This document shows positions 45,345-55,436 of a stretch of 64,000 nucleotides of DNA, one piece after another (position 1 is the stretch's first letter; every line of letters starts with the position of its first letter). The notes below the pieces were generated by a model. That model did no database searches and was not told the origin of the DNA. It saw only the letters and a list, made by a program, of their open reading frames with translations. The stretch comes from Eriocheir sinensis (Eukaryota > Arthropoda > Malacostraca > Decapoda > Varunidae), in NCBI RefSeq assembly GCF_024679095.1, contig NW_026111294.1, positions 248,001 to 312,000 on the forward strand, given 5' to 3'. Both the position numbers and the translations under genes were made by a program.

Positions 45345-45574
45345 GTACCACTACTACTACTACTACTGAAATGCCTGAATTTTTCTCTTTACTATACTCC
45401 CACACGACCACTGCGTGTAACGAAACACACGAGAAATTAATCCAGACAAGGGAAGTTTTGCCGGCGCCGGGGATCGAACCCGCGACCAGCGTAACGGGAG
45501 AGCCACTCCTTTACCAGTCGGCCAAAGAGGTAACCCCCTAGCTAAGTGGGTTATGGGAGGCTCGCCCATCAGGC
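45345..45574 (-). mobile_element. tRNA-derived SINE, minus-strand copy
   Basis: Reverse orientation relative to 42622. On the minus strand it starts GCCTGATGGGCGAGCCTCCC and has TGGCCGACTGGTAAAGG and GGTTCGATCCC boxes, CTTGTCTGGATTAATTTCTC in the body, and a (TAG)n tail (ACTACTACT on the plus strand, 45349-45366). The different tails of the two copies suggest independent insertions. Confidence 0.8.
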
Positions 45575-45733
45575 AAGTCGTGTCACTACACTAGTACTGC
45601 TACTACTACTACTAATGATAATAACAATATTAATAATAATAATGGATATGAAACATTGCTTGACTGTTTTGCACGTTCTATTTTGCTTTATTTAATTGGA
45701 CAGCAGATAAAGACATGGTAATTACAACCAGGT

Positions 45734-45734
<1 letters not shown>

Positions 45735-45776
<42 letters not shown>
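45735..45776. repeat. (CA)n microsatellite
   Basis: About 20 CA units, immediately followed by a LINE 3' fragment. Confidence 0.95.
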
Positions 45777-45778
<2 letters not shown>

Positions 45779-46115
45779 TTGAAGGAGATGGACTTGACGA
45801 CACTGGAACAAAGAAGGGAGAGAGGAGATGTGATCACGCTGTATAAGTTGGTAAGTAAGTTTGATGAGGTGGATAGAGATGATCTCTTCTCAACTGTGAG
45901 GACACAGGGGCTGAGAGGACATGGAAAGAAACTTAATAAAGGAACCTGCTTGAGCGACTTGAAAAAGTAGGTTATATAGTTTTCCACACAGAAGTGTTAA
46001 CACATGGAACAGCTTGCAGGAAGAGGTGGTGGAGGCGAGCAGTGTCCACCTAATGAAGGAAAGGCTGGATGAATGTATTTATGGAGACGGGACTATTAGA
46101 GCTTAGCTCGGGCCA
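45777..46115 (+). pseudogene. LINE ORF2 C-terminal fragment
   Basis: The frame reads LTTLEQRRERGDVITLYKLV and then, after stops and frame changes, VNTWNSLQEEVVEASS and LMKERLDECIYGDGTIRA. These are the tail motifs seen at the C-terminus of many APE-type LINE ORF2 proteins (compare DEWNRLGSHVV...TFKKRLD in the 11.3-kb element). Only the 3' terminal part is here: a 5'-truncated copy. Confidence 0.7.
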
Positions 46116-46137
46116 CCTAGACTACAAATAGCTAAAT

Positions 46138-46780
<643 letters not shown>

Positions 46781-46799
46781 AAAAGATATATGAAGAGAC

Positions 46800-47060
46800 A
46801 GTGATGTTTCATAAAGTAGATTATGAGATACTGGCACGGACCTAAAACGAATCTTTACCAAGACGATTTCCGTTGCCACTTGGATAACCTGGCGCTGGTG
46901 GCTGGTCAGGTACTGTTGACAGCCACTTGTCCAAGTGGTACTTGAAGGTGTCGGGTGCTACTGCAGTCAGGTTCCTTATGCTGGGAGGCACTGCATTGAA
47001 TAGGCGTGCTCCAGTGTGGGTGAAGCTGTTGTGCACGATGGTTTTCACTCTTGAGGACTC
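46800..47060 (-). pseudogene. 3' end of a Jockey-like LINE (separated from its RT by a nested insertion)
   Basis: The minus-strand frame reads SSRVKTIVHNSFTHTGARLF, then NAVPPSIRNLTAVAPDTF, then DKWLSTVPDQPPAPGY, the terminal segment of Jockey-like ORF2. The RT frame of a minus-strand Jockey-like element ends abruptly at about 50549 with CYIKRTEG, exactly the residues expected just before this piece. The two halves are separated only by the plus-strand LINE at 47.06-50.55 kb. Confidence 0.8.
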
Positions 47061-47550
47061 TCTTGCCTCGCATTCATCTTCTGCCTCTCCGACTCAGGTT
47101 GCCTCTGGGGATGATTTGAGAATGTCTATTCGGGAGGAAATAGTAGAGATGGACGAGAGAAGAAAAAGGAAAGAATCAGTCATATTCAGGGGTGTAAAGG
47201 TCGAGTCTAATGAAGATGCAAGGACTAGCATTGCAAACATCACTTGCTATCTTCTGAATACCACTCCATCTATGTCTGATTTATTTTGTATTGATAGAAA
47301 CAAGGGTCTTTACAGAGTTAAAATTGCCGATGATGACTCGCGTAGGAAGCTAGTGATGGAAGCAAAAAATCTTAGAAACAACCACGAGTTCAATGGCATT
47401 TATGTTAATAGGGATTTAACATTCAAACAAAAAAAAGAACTGTATGAGAGGCGACAAAGGAACAGGCTAGCTGGTGCCTCAGCTCAGCCTGTAGCCCAGC
47501 CTGCCAGTTCTGATTCTCTTGGCTCAACTGCCCCTTTACTACCCAACTAA
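47061..47550 (+). pseudogene. LINE ORF1 (RRM-like/coiled-coil nucleic-acid-binding protein), N-terminally truncated
   Basis: The frame has a coiled-coil-like start (REEIVEMDERRKRKESV) and then the ORF1 pattern IFRGVKVESNEDARTSI... ending ...GIYVNRDLTFKQKKELYERR, with a Pro/Ser tail and stop TAA at 47548-47550. This matches ORF1 proteins of several LINE families in which an RRM-like fold is followed by a conserved 'RDLT...QR...R' segment. The apparent start at 46927 lies in the flanking LINE and is not real; the true N-terminus is missing. Confidence 0.65.
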
Positions 47551-47551
47551 A

Positions 47552-48201
47552 TGTTAGTTTGTGTAATGTAAATAGTCTTATCAATAAGGTTGCATTTGTT
47601 AAGCACTTCTTATTTTCAAATAATGCACATGTATTAGGGGTTACTGAGACGGTTAATTAGTACTATTCCAGATGCTGCAGTTTCAATTACTAATTATAAC
47701 GCATTCAGAAATGACGTTTCTGGTTCAGTTCATAAACATGGAGTTGTCATTTATGTACACAATTCTTACAGATGTCTCAACATGAACATCAAAATACCTA
47801 ACGTCTGCTCAGTCTTTCTTCCAGATTACAAAATATTTATTGTAGTTGTTTATAGACCTCCCTCTTACTCTCTTCAAGACAATAATAAACTCATAGATTT
47901 TCTAACAGATTTTTGTACTAACAGGGAAGTAATAGTGATTGGTGATTTTAACCTTCCTTCTATCTCTTGGTTACTAGGCGGTGTAAATAATGTAACTGCT
48001 AATACTGATAAACTTTTTCTAGACTGTTTCACCTCATTAGGCCTCACTCAGTGGATTGATGAGCCAACAAACATCAGGGCAGGCAATACTTTAGATCTAT
48101 TTCTCACTACTGAAACTGATCGAGTAGTCTCCTCTAATGTATTTCCCCCATTTCCCAACTGTGATCACTGTGTTATACTTTGTGGCTATATTTTCCAGTA
48201 A
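47552..48201 (+). pseudogene. LINE AP endonuclease domain, frame-broken
   Basis: An N-terminal NVNSLINKVAFVKHFLFS and VLGVTET box comes first. After a frame change near 47655 follows a stretch ending HGVVIYVHNSYR, then VVYRPPSYSLQDNNKL, VIGDFNLPSISW (catalytic GDFN), AGNTLDLFLTTET and NCDHCVI (SDH-type box). All APE boxes are present in order. The frame stops at 48199-48201, before the RT linker. Confidence 0.8.
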
Positions 48202-48526
48202 AAACCTGTGAAGTCAAATGTCAGCGCTGCATCTCCTTTCTGGCCTAAAGCCAATTTTAAGCAAATTAATCAATTCTTGTCCACTGTAGACTGGGACTTT
48301 GAATTCCAGAATATGAACTCTAATGATTCATACAATAAATTTTGTCCTATATAAACTATCTTGGAAGAACATGTGCTCCACAAAAAACTCTTCGCTCCTC
48401 ATCAAGTGCCCCTTACAAACCATGGGAATACAAACCTCCTAGAGCTCTTATAAACATCCGAAAGAATAGTTGGAACCATTACAAACAGATGAGAGCAGTA
48501 CATGCTAGAAACTCGCTTTTGAAGCT

Positions 48527-50383
48527 TTGCAAACATTTCTGGATGTAAATTACCAGTACAGGAACTATTCCACTCAGAAACAGATTTCTTATGAGGAGGA
48601 CATCCTTAATAATTACTCAGTTAAGCCCAAATTATTTCACTCGTACATACGCCGGAAAAAAGTAGGCTGTCCTTCCGTTGGTCCTCTCGGTGATGCAGAA
48701 AACTTAGTATCCGACCCTAAAGAGATGGCTCAGCTCTTAGGTGGTGCTTTTTCCTCAGTGTTTACCATACCCTCTGGTCTTCCACAGTCACCACATCAAG
48801 TACATGATGGCTCCTTTCACCAGATACACTTCACAGTTCATGATGTTGCTAGGGAACTCGGTGCTATTAACCCTTCCACTGCAATGGGACCTGACTCTGT
48901 TCATCCAGTATTACTAAAACATTGCTCCACTAATTTAGCATATCCTCTGTTTAAAATATTCGTTTCATCTATAAATTCGGGGGAGATTCCTGAAATTTGG
49001 AAAAAATCTTCAGTAGTACCTATTTTCAAGAATGGTAAACGAAGTGATCCTCTTAACTATCGCCCAGTAAGCCTCACTTCTGTTAGCTGTAAAATTTTAG
49101 AGAGAATAATTGTTGCTGCACTGCATAATTATTTGGAAGCCAATTCAGTACTGAATGTCAACCAGTTTGGTTTTCGCTCTGGCAAGTCTGTGGAGGATCA
49201 GCTCTTACTTACGTATGATGCAGTCTCTGAGTGGATGGACACGGGCAATATGGTTGATCTTATTCTCTTTGATTTTTCAAAAGCCTTCAACACTATTAAT
49301 CACCAGATTCTATTTACTAAACTTAATTCAGTGGGCATTAATGGTGTTATTCTATCTTGGATCAAGACATTTCTATCCCATAGGACTATGGAAGTTGTAG
49401 TGGGCGGACAGATCAGTTCTTCATTTCCAGTAATTAGCGGTGTGCCACAGGGTTCTGTGTTAGGTCCTACTCTTTTCCTTATTTACATAAATCACATCTC
49501 CAATACTTTAGTATCAAACATAAAATTATTTGCTGATGATCTTGAACTTTATCTTCTGATAAAGCCTCAGAGCCTTAATACAGTGTTGGAGGGCATTAGT
49601 ATTGTCCAAAGAGATATTGATTCTTTAATTAAAGTTGCAGAATCGTGGGACTTAAAGATTAATACTGACAAAACTAAACTCATGAGCTTTGGCACTGACC
49701 TCCGTCAGTCTTATGATTTGGGCCTGTATTCATTTTATACTGTTAAAGGCAATCCCCTAAGTTTCAGTTTTGCTGCAGTAGATCTCGGCATAACCACTGA
49801 TCCGTCATTAAGATTCCATCAACATATCCAATCTGTAGTGTCAAAGGCTGCTGGTTTGTCATATTCCTTTCTTAAGTCAACCTTGTGTCGCTCACCTTCC
49901 TTTATGGTTAAACTATTCATTACACATGTACGTCCACTTCTTGAATTTGCATCCCCAGTATGGAACACAGGTTATATTACTGACTTATCTCTTCTAGAAT
50001 CAGTTCAGTGTCGATGGACTAAGCTTATCACAGGTTGTGAGACTATGTCTTATGATCAGCGACTTAAAACTTTAAATCTTTACTCTGTGAAAGGAAGACT
50101 ATTGCGGGCAGATATTATTAAATGTTGGAAGATCTTCAATGGTATGTCAGCTATATCACCTACAGATCTATTCACCATGGCACCAACAAGGGATATTACT
50201 AGAGGGCACAAGTTCAAAATTTTTGTTCCTCACAGCACTTGCGAAGCCAGACATAGATTTTTCTCAGTTCGTGTGGTGAGGCTGTGGAACTCACTCCCCC
50301 CAGAGGTAGCAGAGTCAACCAACCTAAACTCTTTCAAGAAGGGACTTGCTGAGTTCCTGGGAGACACTTTATTTCATTACTGA
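48527..50383 (+). CDS. Reverse transcriptase of the plus-strand LINE (ORF2, partial)
   Basis: A 618-codon open frame. RT blocks: VVPIFKNGKRSDPLNYRPVS, then LILFDFSKAFNTINHQ (catalytic Asp), ISGVPQGSVLGPTLF and KLFADDLELY (FADD box), followed by the thumb (FITHVRPLLEFASPVWN) and the tail VVRLWNSLPPEVAEST and SFKKGLAEFLGD with stop TGA. The RT core and C-terminus are intact. The nominal start is only where the frame opens: the linker to the endonuclease (48202-48526) contains further frame changes. Sequence style places it in the CR1/L2/Jockey range; I do not assign a clade. Confidence 0.9.
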   Translation: MQTFLDVNYQYRNYSTQKQISYEEDILNNYSVKPKLFHSYIRRKKVGCPSVGPLGDAENLVSDPKEMAQLLGGAFSSVFTIPSGLPQSPHQVHDGSFHQIHFTVHDVARELGAINPSTAMGPDSVHPVLLKHCSTNLAYPLFKIFVSSINSGEIPEIWKKSSVVPIFKNGKRSDPLNYRPVSLTSVSCKILERIIVAALHNYLEANSVLNVNQFGFRSGKSVEDQLLLTYDAVSEWMDTGNMVDLILFDFSKAFNTINHQILFTKLNSVGINGVILSWIKTFLSHRTMEVVVGGQISSSFPVISGVPQGSVLGPTLFLIYINHISNTLVSNIKLFADDLELYLLIKPQSLNTVLEGISIVQRDIDSLIKVAESWDLKINTDKTKLMSFGTDLRQSYDLGLYSFYTVKGNPLSFSFAAVDLGITTDPSLRFHQHIQSVVSKAAGLSYSFLKSTLCRSPSFMVKLFITHVRPLLEFASPVWNTGYITDLSLLESVQCRWTKLITGCETMSYDQRLKTLNLYSVKGRLLRADIIKCWKIFNGMSAISPTDLFTMAPTRDITRGHKFKIFVPHSTCEARHRFFSVRVVRLWNSLPPEVAESTNLNSFKKGLAEFLGDTLFHY

Positions 50384-50548
50384 GCTCAATCTACTTATTA
50401 CCATTCTAAACAGGCTTTTAGTACACTTTCCAGTCTTATCTTTCTTTGTCGTGGATTTCTGTTGTTCTCTAATACACAAGACTGGCGTGCTAGCCACTGT
50501 GGGGTTCCCTCCTAGGGAGCCCAACCAGGTAAGAACCAGGTAAGAACC

Positions 50549-52510
50549 TTCAGTCCTCTTGATGTAGCACAGCCTTCCGCGCCTTGGGTGGTGGTGCTCC
50601 TGAAGGCCGGCATTTGGTACCAGCTTCTCAAGTGTCTTCACATGTACATGATGATGTACCTGTCTCGGCGCCGCTGTAGTGAGTAGAGATGCAGGTGCTG
50701 TAGCCTTTCCCAGTAGTTGAGGTGCTCCATACCCTCAATATGGCTGGTAAATGTTCTCTGCACTGCCTCTATCCTTGATATATCTCCCACTCTGTGTGGG
50801 GACCACAGCTGGCAGCAGTACTCCAGCCTAGGGAGCACCAAGGATTTCCACAGTGTCAGCATACAGTCCTGTTTCCTGGTTCTGAAGGTGCGTAGTATCC
50901 AACCAGTGAGTCTTGGGGCTGTTGCTGTGATCTTGTCGTAGTGCAACGTGAAGGTGGCGTCATCACTCACATACACTCCAAGATCCTTGACGTGGTGTTT
51001 GCTTTCGATAGTTTGCTGGTTGCAGATGTAACTTGTTGTGGTCTTCAGCTCCTGTAGTGGGCCATATCTAAGTGCCTCAAATTTGTCACTGTTTAGCAGC
51101 ATGTTGTTCTCCTCTGCCCAAGTTATCACTCGGTCCACGTCAGCTTGTAGCAGGGCAGTGTCACTGTGGGCTTGTTGTACATGTTTAAGGATCCTCGTGT
51201 CGTCTGCGAAGGATGTGGCCTGGGCATGCTGGAGGTCTTGATCGATGTCTTGTATCATGACCAGGAACAGGAGTGGTCCCAGCACCGAGCCTTGAGGAAC
51301 GCCACTTTTGACTGGGCTGGGTCAAGATAAACTGCCCTGGACTGACACTTGTTGAGTTCGGCCTGTGAGGAAACTGTGGATCCATTTTCCTAGGTTACCA
51401 CTGATACCATGAGCCCTGAGTTTGTGTAGCAGTAGCCCATGGTCCACCTTATCGAAGGCCTTGGCGAAGTCTAGGTAGATGACGTCTGCGTTCCTGCCCT
51501 CCCGCACTGCCTCGAGTATTCCTTGGTGGTGCTTCAGTAGCTGTGAGAGACAGGAACGACCTCTCCTAAATCCGTGCTGTCCCTCGTTTAAGGTGTTCCT
51601 CTTTTCTAGGTGGTCGACGAGCTTTGTGCAGATGATCTTCTCAGTTATTTTAATGAGGTGTGATGTTAAGACCACAGGACGGTAATTCTTGGCTTGTCCT
51701 CTGCTGCCACCTTTGTGGATGGGAGTTACTATCCCGGTCTTTAGTAGTGGCGGGACTGTCGCTTCACTTAGTGATTTGTGCCACAGTAGCTGAAGTGGTT
51801 TTGCTAGCTCATTCCTGCAGTTTCTTAGCAGTATGGCATGGAAGCCGTCCGGTCCTGCTGCTGAGTCCGGTGCAATACTGTTGATGGCTGCTACAATGTC
51901 CCCGGTTTCTAATTCTATATCGGTGAGCAGCTGGTGATCTTCTGTTGGGGCTTGGAAGAAGGAGATAGGGTTTGTTACCATCTTGTTCGGCAGTGGGGTG
52001 CTGAAGACACTGTCGTACTGTTGGCGGAGCAGCTCAGCCATTCCTTTGGGCAGCTCACAGTCTCATTACCGTCCGTTATCAGAGGGCCTACTGGGGCACG
52101 TCCGTTGAGTTTTTTCTGGGCGTACGTGAAGAAGTATTTTGAGTTCTCCTTGATGTTTGACACTGCCCTTCTTTCATCTCTGGCTCTCTCTTGCTCATGG
52201 GATTCCATCAGTTGATGTTCCAAGGAATCTAGCTGGTCTTGAATCCGACTCCTTGTTGTTGTGTGGTGCTCTGGAACACTGAGTAATTTTTTCTTCAGAG
52301 TTGACCTTTTTCTCATTAGGATTTTCCTGTCCCTTGGGATGAGCTGCTTTGTCCGGTTACCTTTCCGTGGGGTCCACCGTTTGCAGATGTCCAGGGCCTT
52401 TTCCTGTAGGAGCATCAGTGAGGTGTTAACATCCTTCCCTGTCATAAGCGCTTCCCAGTCGGCAAGTTCAAGTTCCGCTCGGATTTGGTCCCAGTTCACC
52501 TTTAGGCTGA
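50549..52510 (-). pseudogene. Jockey-like LINE reverse transcriptase, frame-broken
   Basis: Frames on the minus strand: VNWDQIRAELELADWEALM linker (52499-51975), then an RT part with GIVTPIHKGGSRGQAKNYRP, FRRGRSCLSQLLKHH and VIYLDFAKAFDKVDH (52041-51322). After a frame change in the GVPQGS region near 51300 come MLGPLLFLVMIQDID and SFADDTRIL (FADD box, 51285-50638), then LEYCCQLWSPHRVGDIS. A last piece, KTLEKLVPNAGLQEHHHPRR to YIKRTEG, lies in another frame (50641-50549). Three frame changes are present. The 3' terminal part is at 46800-47060, beyond the nested LINE. No endonuclease is found upstream: the sequence above 52515 is unrelated and then becomes a minisatellite. Confidence 0.85.
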
Positions 52511-52704
52511 CACCACCAGCTTGTAACCTTCATGGCAGCAATCAAGACTCACTCCTTCGCTACAATGTTGTATGAACAAGTGCACCCAGGATTATTTATG
52601 GAGGCTAACATCATTATAGTGTTGGCGGCCCTGCGATGGTGACGCTCATCATCAGCGGCAGTAAATGTGAACACCAACGAGAGTGTCTGTGCCATCCAAG
52701 GGTG

Positions 52705-54232
52705 GGCTGTCTTGGGTGGTGGCCAGTGTGTGTGGGAGGGCTGTCTTGGGTGGTGGGCCAGTGTGTGTGGGAGGGCTGTCTTGGGTGGTGGGCCAGTGTC
52801 TGTGGGAGGGCTGTCTTGGGTGGTGGCCAGTGTCTGTGGGAGGGCTGTCTTGGGTGGTGGCCAGTGTGTGTGGGAGGGCTGTCTTGGGTGGTGGGCCAGT
52901 GTGTGTGGGAGGGCTGTCTTGGGTGGTGGCCAGTGTGTGTGGGAGGGCTGTCTTGGGTGGTGGGCCAGTGTGTGGGAGGGCTGTCCTGGGTGGTGGGCCA
53001 GTGTGTGTGGGAGGGCTGTCCTGGGTGGTGGCCAGTGTGTGGGTGGGCTGTCTTGGGTGGTGGGCCAGTGTGTGTGGGAGGGCTGTCTTGGGTGGTGGGC
53101 CAGTGTGTGTGGGAGGGCTGTCTTGGGTGGTGGCCAGCATGTGTGGGAGGGCTGTCTTGGGTGGTGGGCCAGTGTGTGTGGGAGGGCTGTCTTGGGTGGT
53201 GGGCCAGTGTGTGTGGGAGGGCTGTCTTGGGTGGTGGGCCAGTGTGTGGGAGGGCTGTCCTGGGTGGTGGGCCAGTGGGGTTGGGCGGGCTGTCCTGGGT
53301 GGTGGGCCAGTGTGTGTGGGAGGGCTGTCCTGGGTGGTGGGCCAGTGTGTGTGGGAGGGCTGTCCTGGGTGGTGGGCCAGTGTGTGTGGGAGGGCTGTCC
53401 TGGGTGGTGGGCCAGTGTCTGGGAGGGCTGTCCTGGGTGGTGGCCAGTGTCTGTGGGAGGGCTGTCCTGGGTGGTGGGCCAGTGTGTGGGAGGGCTGTCC
53501 TGGGTGGTGGGCCAGTGTGTGTGGGAGGGCTGTCCTGGGTGGTGGGCCAGTGTGTGTGGGAGGGCTGTCCTGGGTGGTGGGCCAGTGTGTGTGGGAGGGC
53601 TGTCCTGGGTGGTGGGCCAGTGTGTGTGGGAGGGCTGTCCTGGGTGGTGGGCCAGTGTGTGGGATGGCTGTCCTGGGTGGTGGGCCAGTGTGTGTGGGAG
53701 GGCTGTCCTGGGTGGTGGGCCAGTGTGTGTGGGAGGGCTGTCCTGGGTGGTGGGCCAGTGTGTGTGGGAGGGCTGTCCTGGGTGGTGGGCCAGTGTGTGT
53801 GGGAGGGCTGTCCTGGGTGGTGGGCCAGTGTGTGTGGGAGGGCTGTCCTGGGTGGTGGGCCAGTGTGTGTGGGAGGGCTGTCCTGGGTGGTGGGCCAGTG
53901 TGTGTGGGAGGGCTGTCTTGGGTGGTGGCCAGTGTCTGTGGGAGGGCTGTCCTGGGTGGTGGGCCAGTGTGTGTGGGAGGGCTGTCCTGGGTGGTGGGCC
54001 AGTGTGTGTGGGAGGGCTGTCCTGGGTGGTGGCCAGTGTGTGGGAGGGCTGTCCTGGGTGGTGGGCCAGTGTGTGTGGGAGGGCTGTCCTGGGTGGTGGG
54101 CCAGTGTGTGTGGGAGGGCTGTCCTGGGTGGTGGGCCAGTGTGTGTGGGAGGGCTGTCCTGGGTGGTGGGCCAGTGTGTGTGGGAGGGCTGTCCTGGGGG
54201 GTGGGCCAGTGTGTGTGGGAGGGCTGTCTTGG
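52705..54232. repeat. 35-bp minisatellite, first array (about 44 copies)
   Basis: The unit GTGTGTGGGAGGGCTGTCCTGG...GGGCCA is 35 bp with 33- and 34-bp variants. CTTGG and CCTGG types form blocks: CTT at the left end, CCT in the middle and right. The long Gly/Trp/Val frames in all three plus frames and the Pro/His/Thr frame on the minus strand follow from the repeat and are not genes. Confidence 0.96.
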
Positions 54233-54540
54233 GTTACCGTTATCGTTGATGAGGTTTCAGGCCCTGCTGCTCCGCCGCTGATGCAGCGCTCTACGAGGGC
54301 CGTCAACAATTTCAACGTTAGCCTCAATAATAGTCTTCCATGCACTTATTCTCAAACATTGTAGTGAGTGAGTGAGTGTCTTAATTTCTTTTACGAATAA
54401 TATCACGTATAACAACTAGTTCAGTGTTCATGTCCACTATTTTCATTATAGTATCACAATTAAATATTCAACAATTATTTCCAGCACACTGAACATTCAT
54501 CACACACAATTTATGTTTCAGTACAGACACTATAATTAAT
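54232..54540. other. Spacer between the first array and LINE ORF1
   Basis: It holds a (GAGT)4 at 54365-54379 and AT-rich sequence that could be the ORF1-ORF2 junction of the minus-strand LINE. No endonuclease box was found. Confidence 0.45.
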
Positions 54541-55431
54541 AGCCATGATCAGTCATGTTACGAATTCTCTCAATTTCAGTCTGGAAAACTAGACAACACT
54601 GGTCATTCACTGAGTGGATGATTTCAGGCTTCTTGTATTACCTCACACAATTTATGCATTTCTTCTCGGCCATGGTGCACTCCTGTGATTTATAATTGCT
54701 TGTGCATTTGAAACATTTTGGGCATCTCCATTGGTCTTGGCAGTACGGTTGGCCTCAAGATGGCCACATCTCTGACAGTGATAGCATATAATTGCATGAT
54801 ATCTGTCTCTCACTGTGTATATTCCCCATTCTAATTTTAGCTTGTCATGATTCTTGTGAATCAGCTCTCTTACAGTTGGGTCACACCTCAAAATGTAGTG
54901 CATCGTGCCGCCAGCCGCAGGCTTGCTAAAAACCAACTCAGTCTTATCCTCAACACCCCCAATGGCATGTAAGAACTCATTGCAGTCTAAGATGGTCTCC
55001 TTTATTTTTTCCTTGGTTTCCTCTTTATGCACATTGCATATCATGATCTTTGGTTTCATCTTTCCAACACTCTTGGTATTAATTTGCTCAACAGACTCCA
55101 GTTTTTGAGCAGCCTCATCCCTTGTGTTCTCATTATCAAAGTTCATGACAATGTTACCTCTATTTGTAAATCTTGAATCAGTTATTTGAATACCATTCAG
55201 TGCCTGGGAGACTTCATCCTTCATGTCTGTTGCCTTCTTTTCCTGTGTAGAGGCCTTGACAACAAGTAAATTCTTCTTAACTTTCCTCTTACGTTTGGTG
55301 ACCTCAGCCCAAGTTGCATCTGCTGACTCCACATGTGCATGCTCGGCTCGCTGCAAAATGTCCGCCACATCTTGCGCCACCTCAACCAACTCCTTCACAC
55401 TGACTGCTCGTAACTCAACTTCTTGTTTCAC
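54540..55431 (-). pseudogene. Jockey-like LINE ORF1 (gag-like) with zinc-knuckle remnant
   Basis: A 259-codon minus-strand frame (55431-54652) begins KQEVELRAVSVKELVEVAQD, has ATWAEVTKRKRKVKKNLLVV and KMKPKIMICNVHKEETKEKI in an RRM-like central part, and ends in CYHCQRCGHLEAN, a CCHC knuckle whose last Cys is replaced by Asn. After a frame change more Cys-rich sequence (EKKCINCV) and an end with HSVNDQCCLVFQTEI follow to about 54540. This is the ORF1 layout of Jockey-type LINEs, in the same orientation as the RT at 50.5-52.5 kb, so both probably come from one element. Its 5' edge coincides exactly with the start of the second 35-bp array. Confidence 0.75.
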
Positions 55432-55436
55432 TTCTG

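Larger units (their letters stand above)
47061..50548 (+). mobile_element. APE-type LINE, 5'-truncated, inserted into a Jockey-like LINE
   Basis: In order on the plus strand: the C-terminal part of ORF1, an AP endonuclease and an RT with C-terminal tail. The 3' end carries two copies of an AACCAGGTAAG-type repeat (50524-50548) rather than poly(A). Both flanks are the same minus-strand LINE, which makes the insertion boundaries clear to within a few bases. I could not find a convincing target duplication. Frame breaks occur in the endonuclease and between it and the RT. Confidence 0.85.

Noticed and set aside
45360..45541. tRNA gene at the GGTTCGATCCC box
   Set aside because: The head is tRNA-like, but the sequence continues as the same ~190-bp body seen at 42.6 kb and does not close a normal acceptor stem; a SINE fits better.
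47041..50560. Target-site duplication for the nested plus-strand LINE
   Set aside because: Flanks (…TTGAGGACTC and TTCAGTCCTC…) do not share a direct repeat of convincing length.
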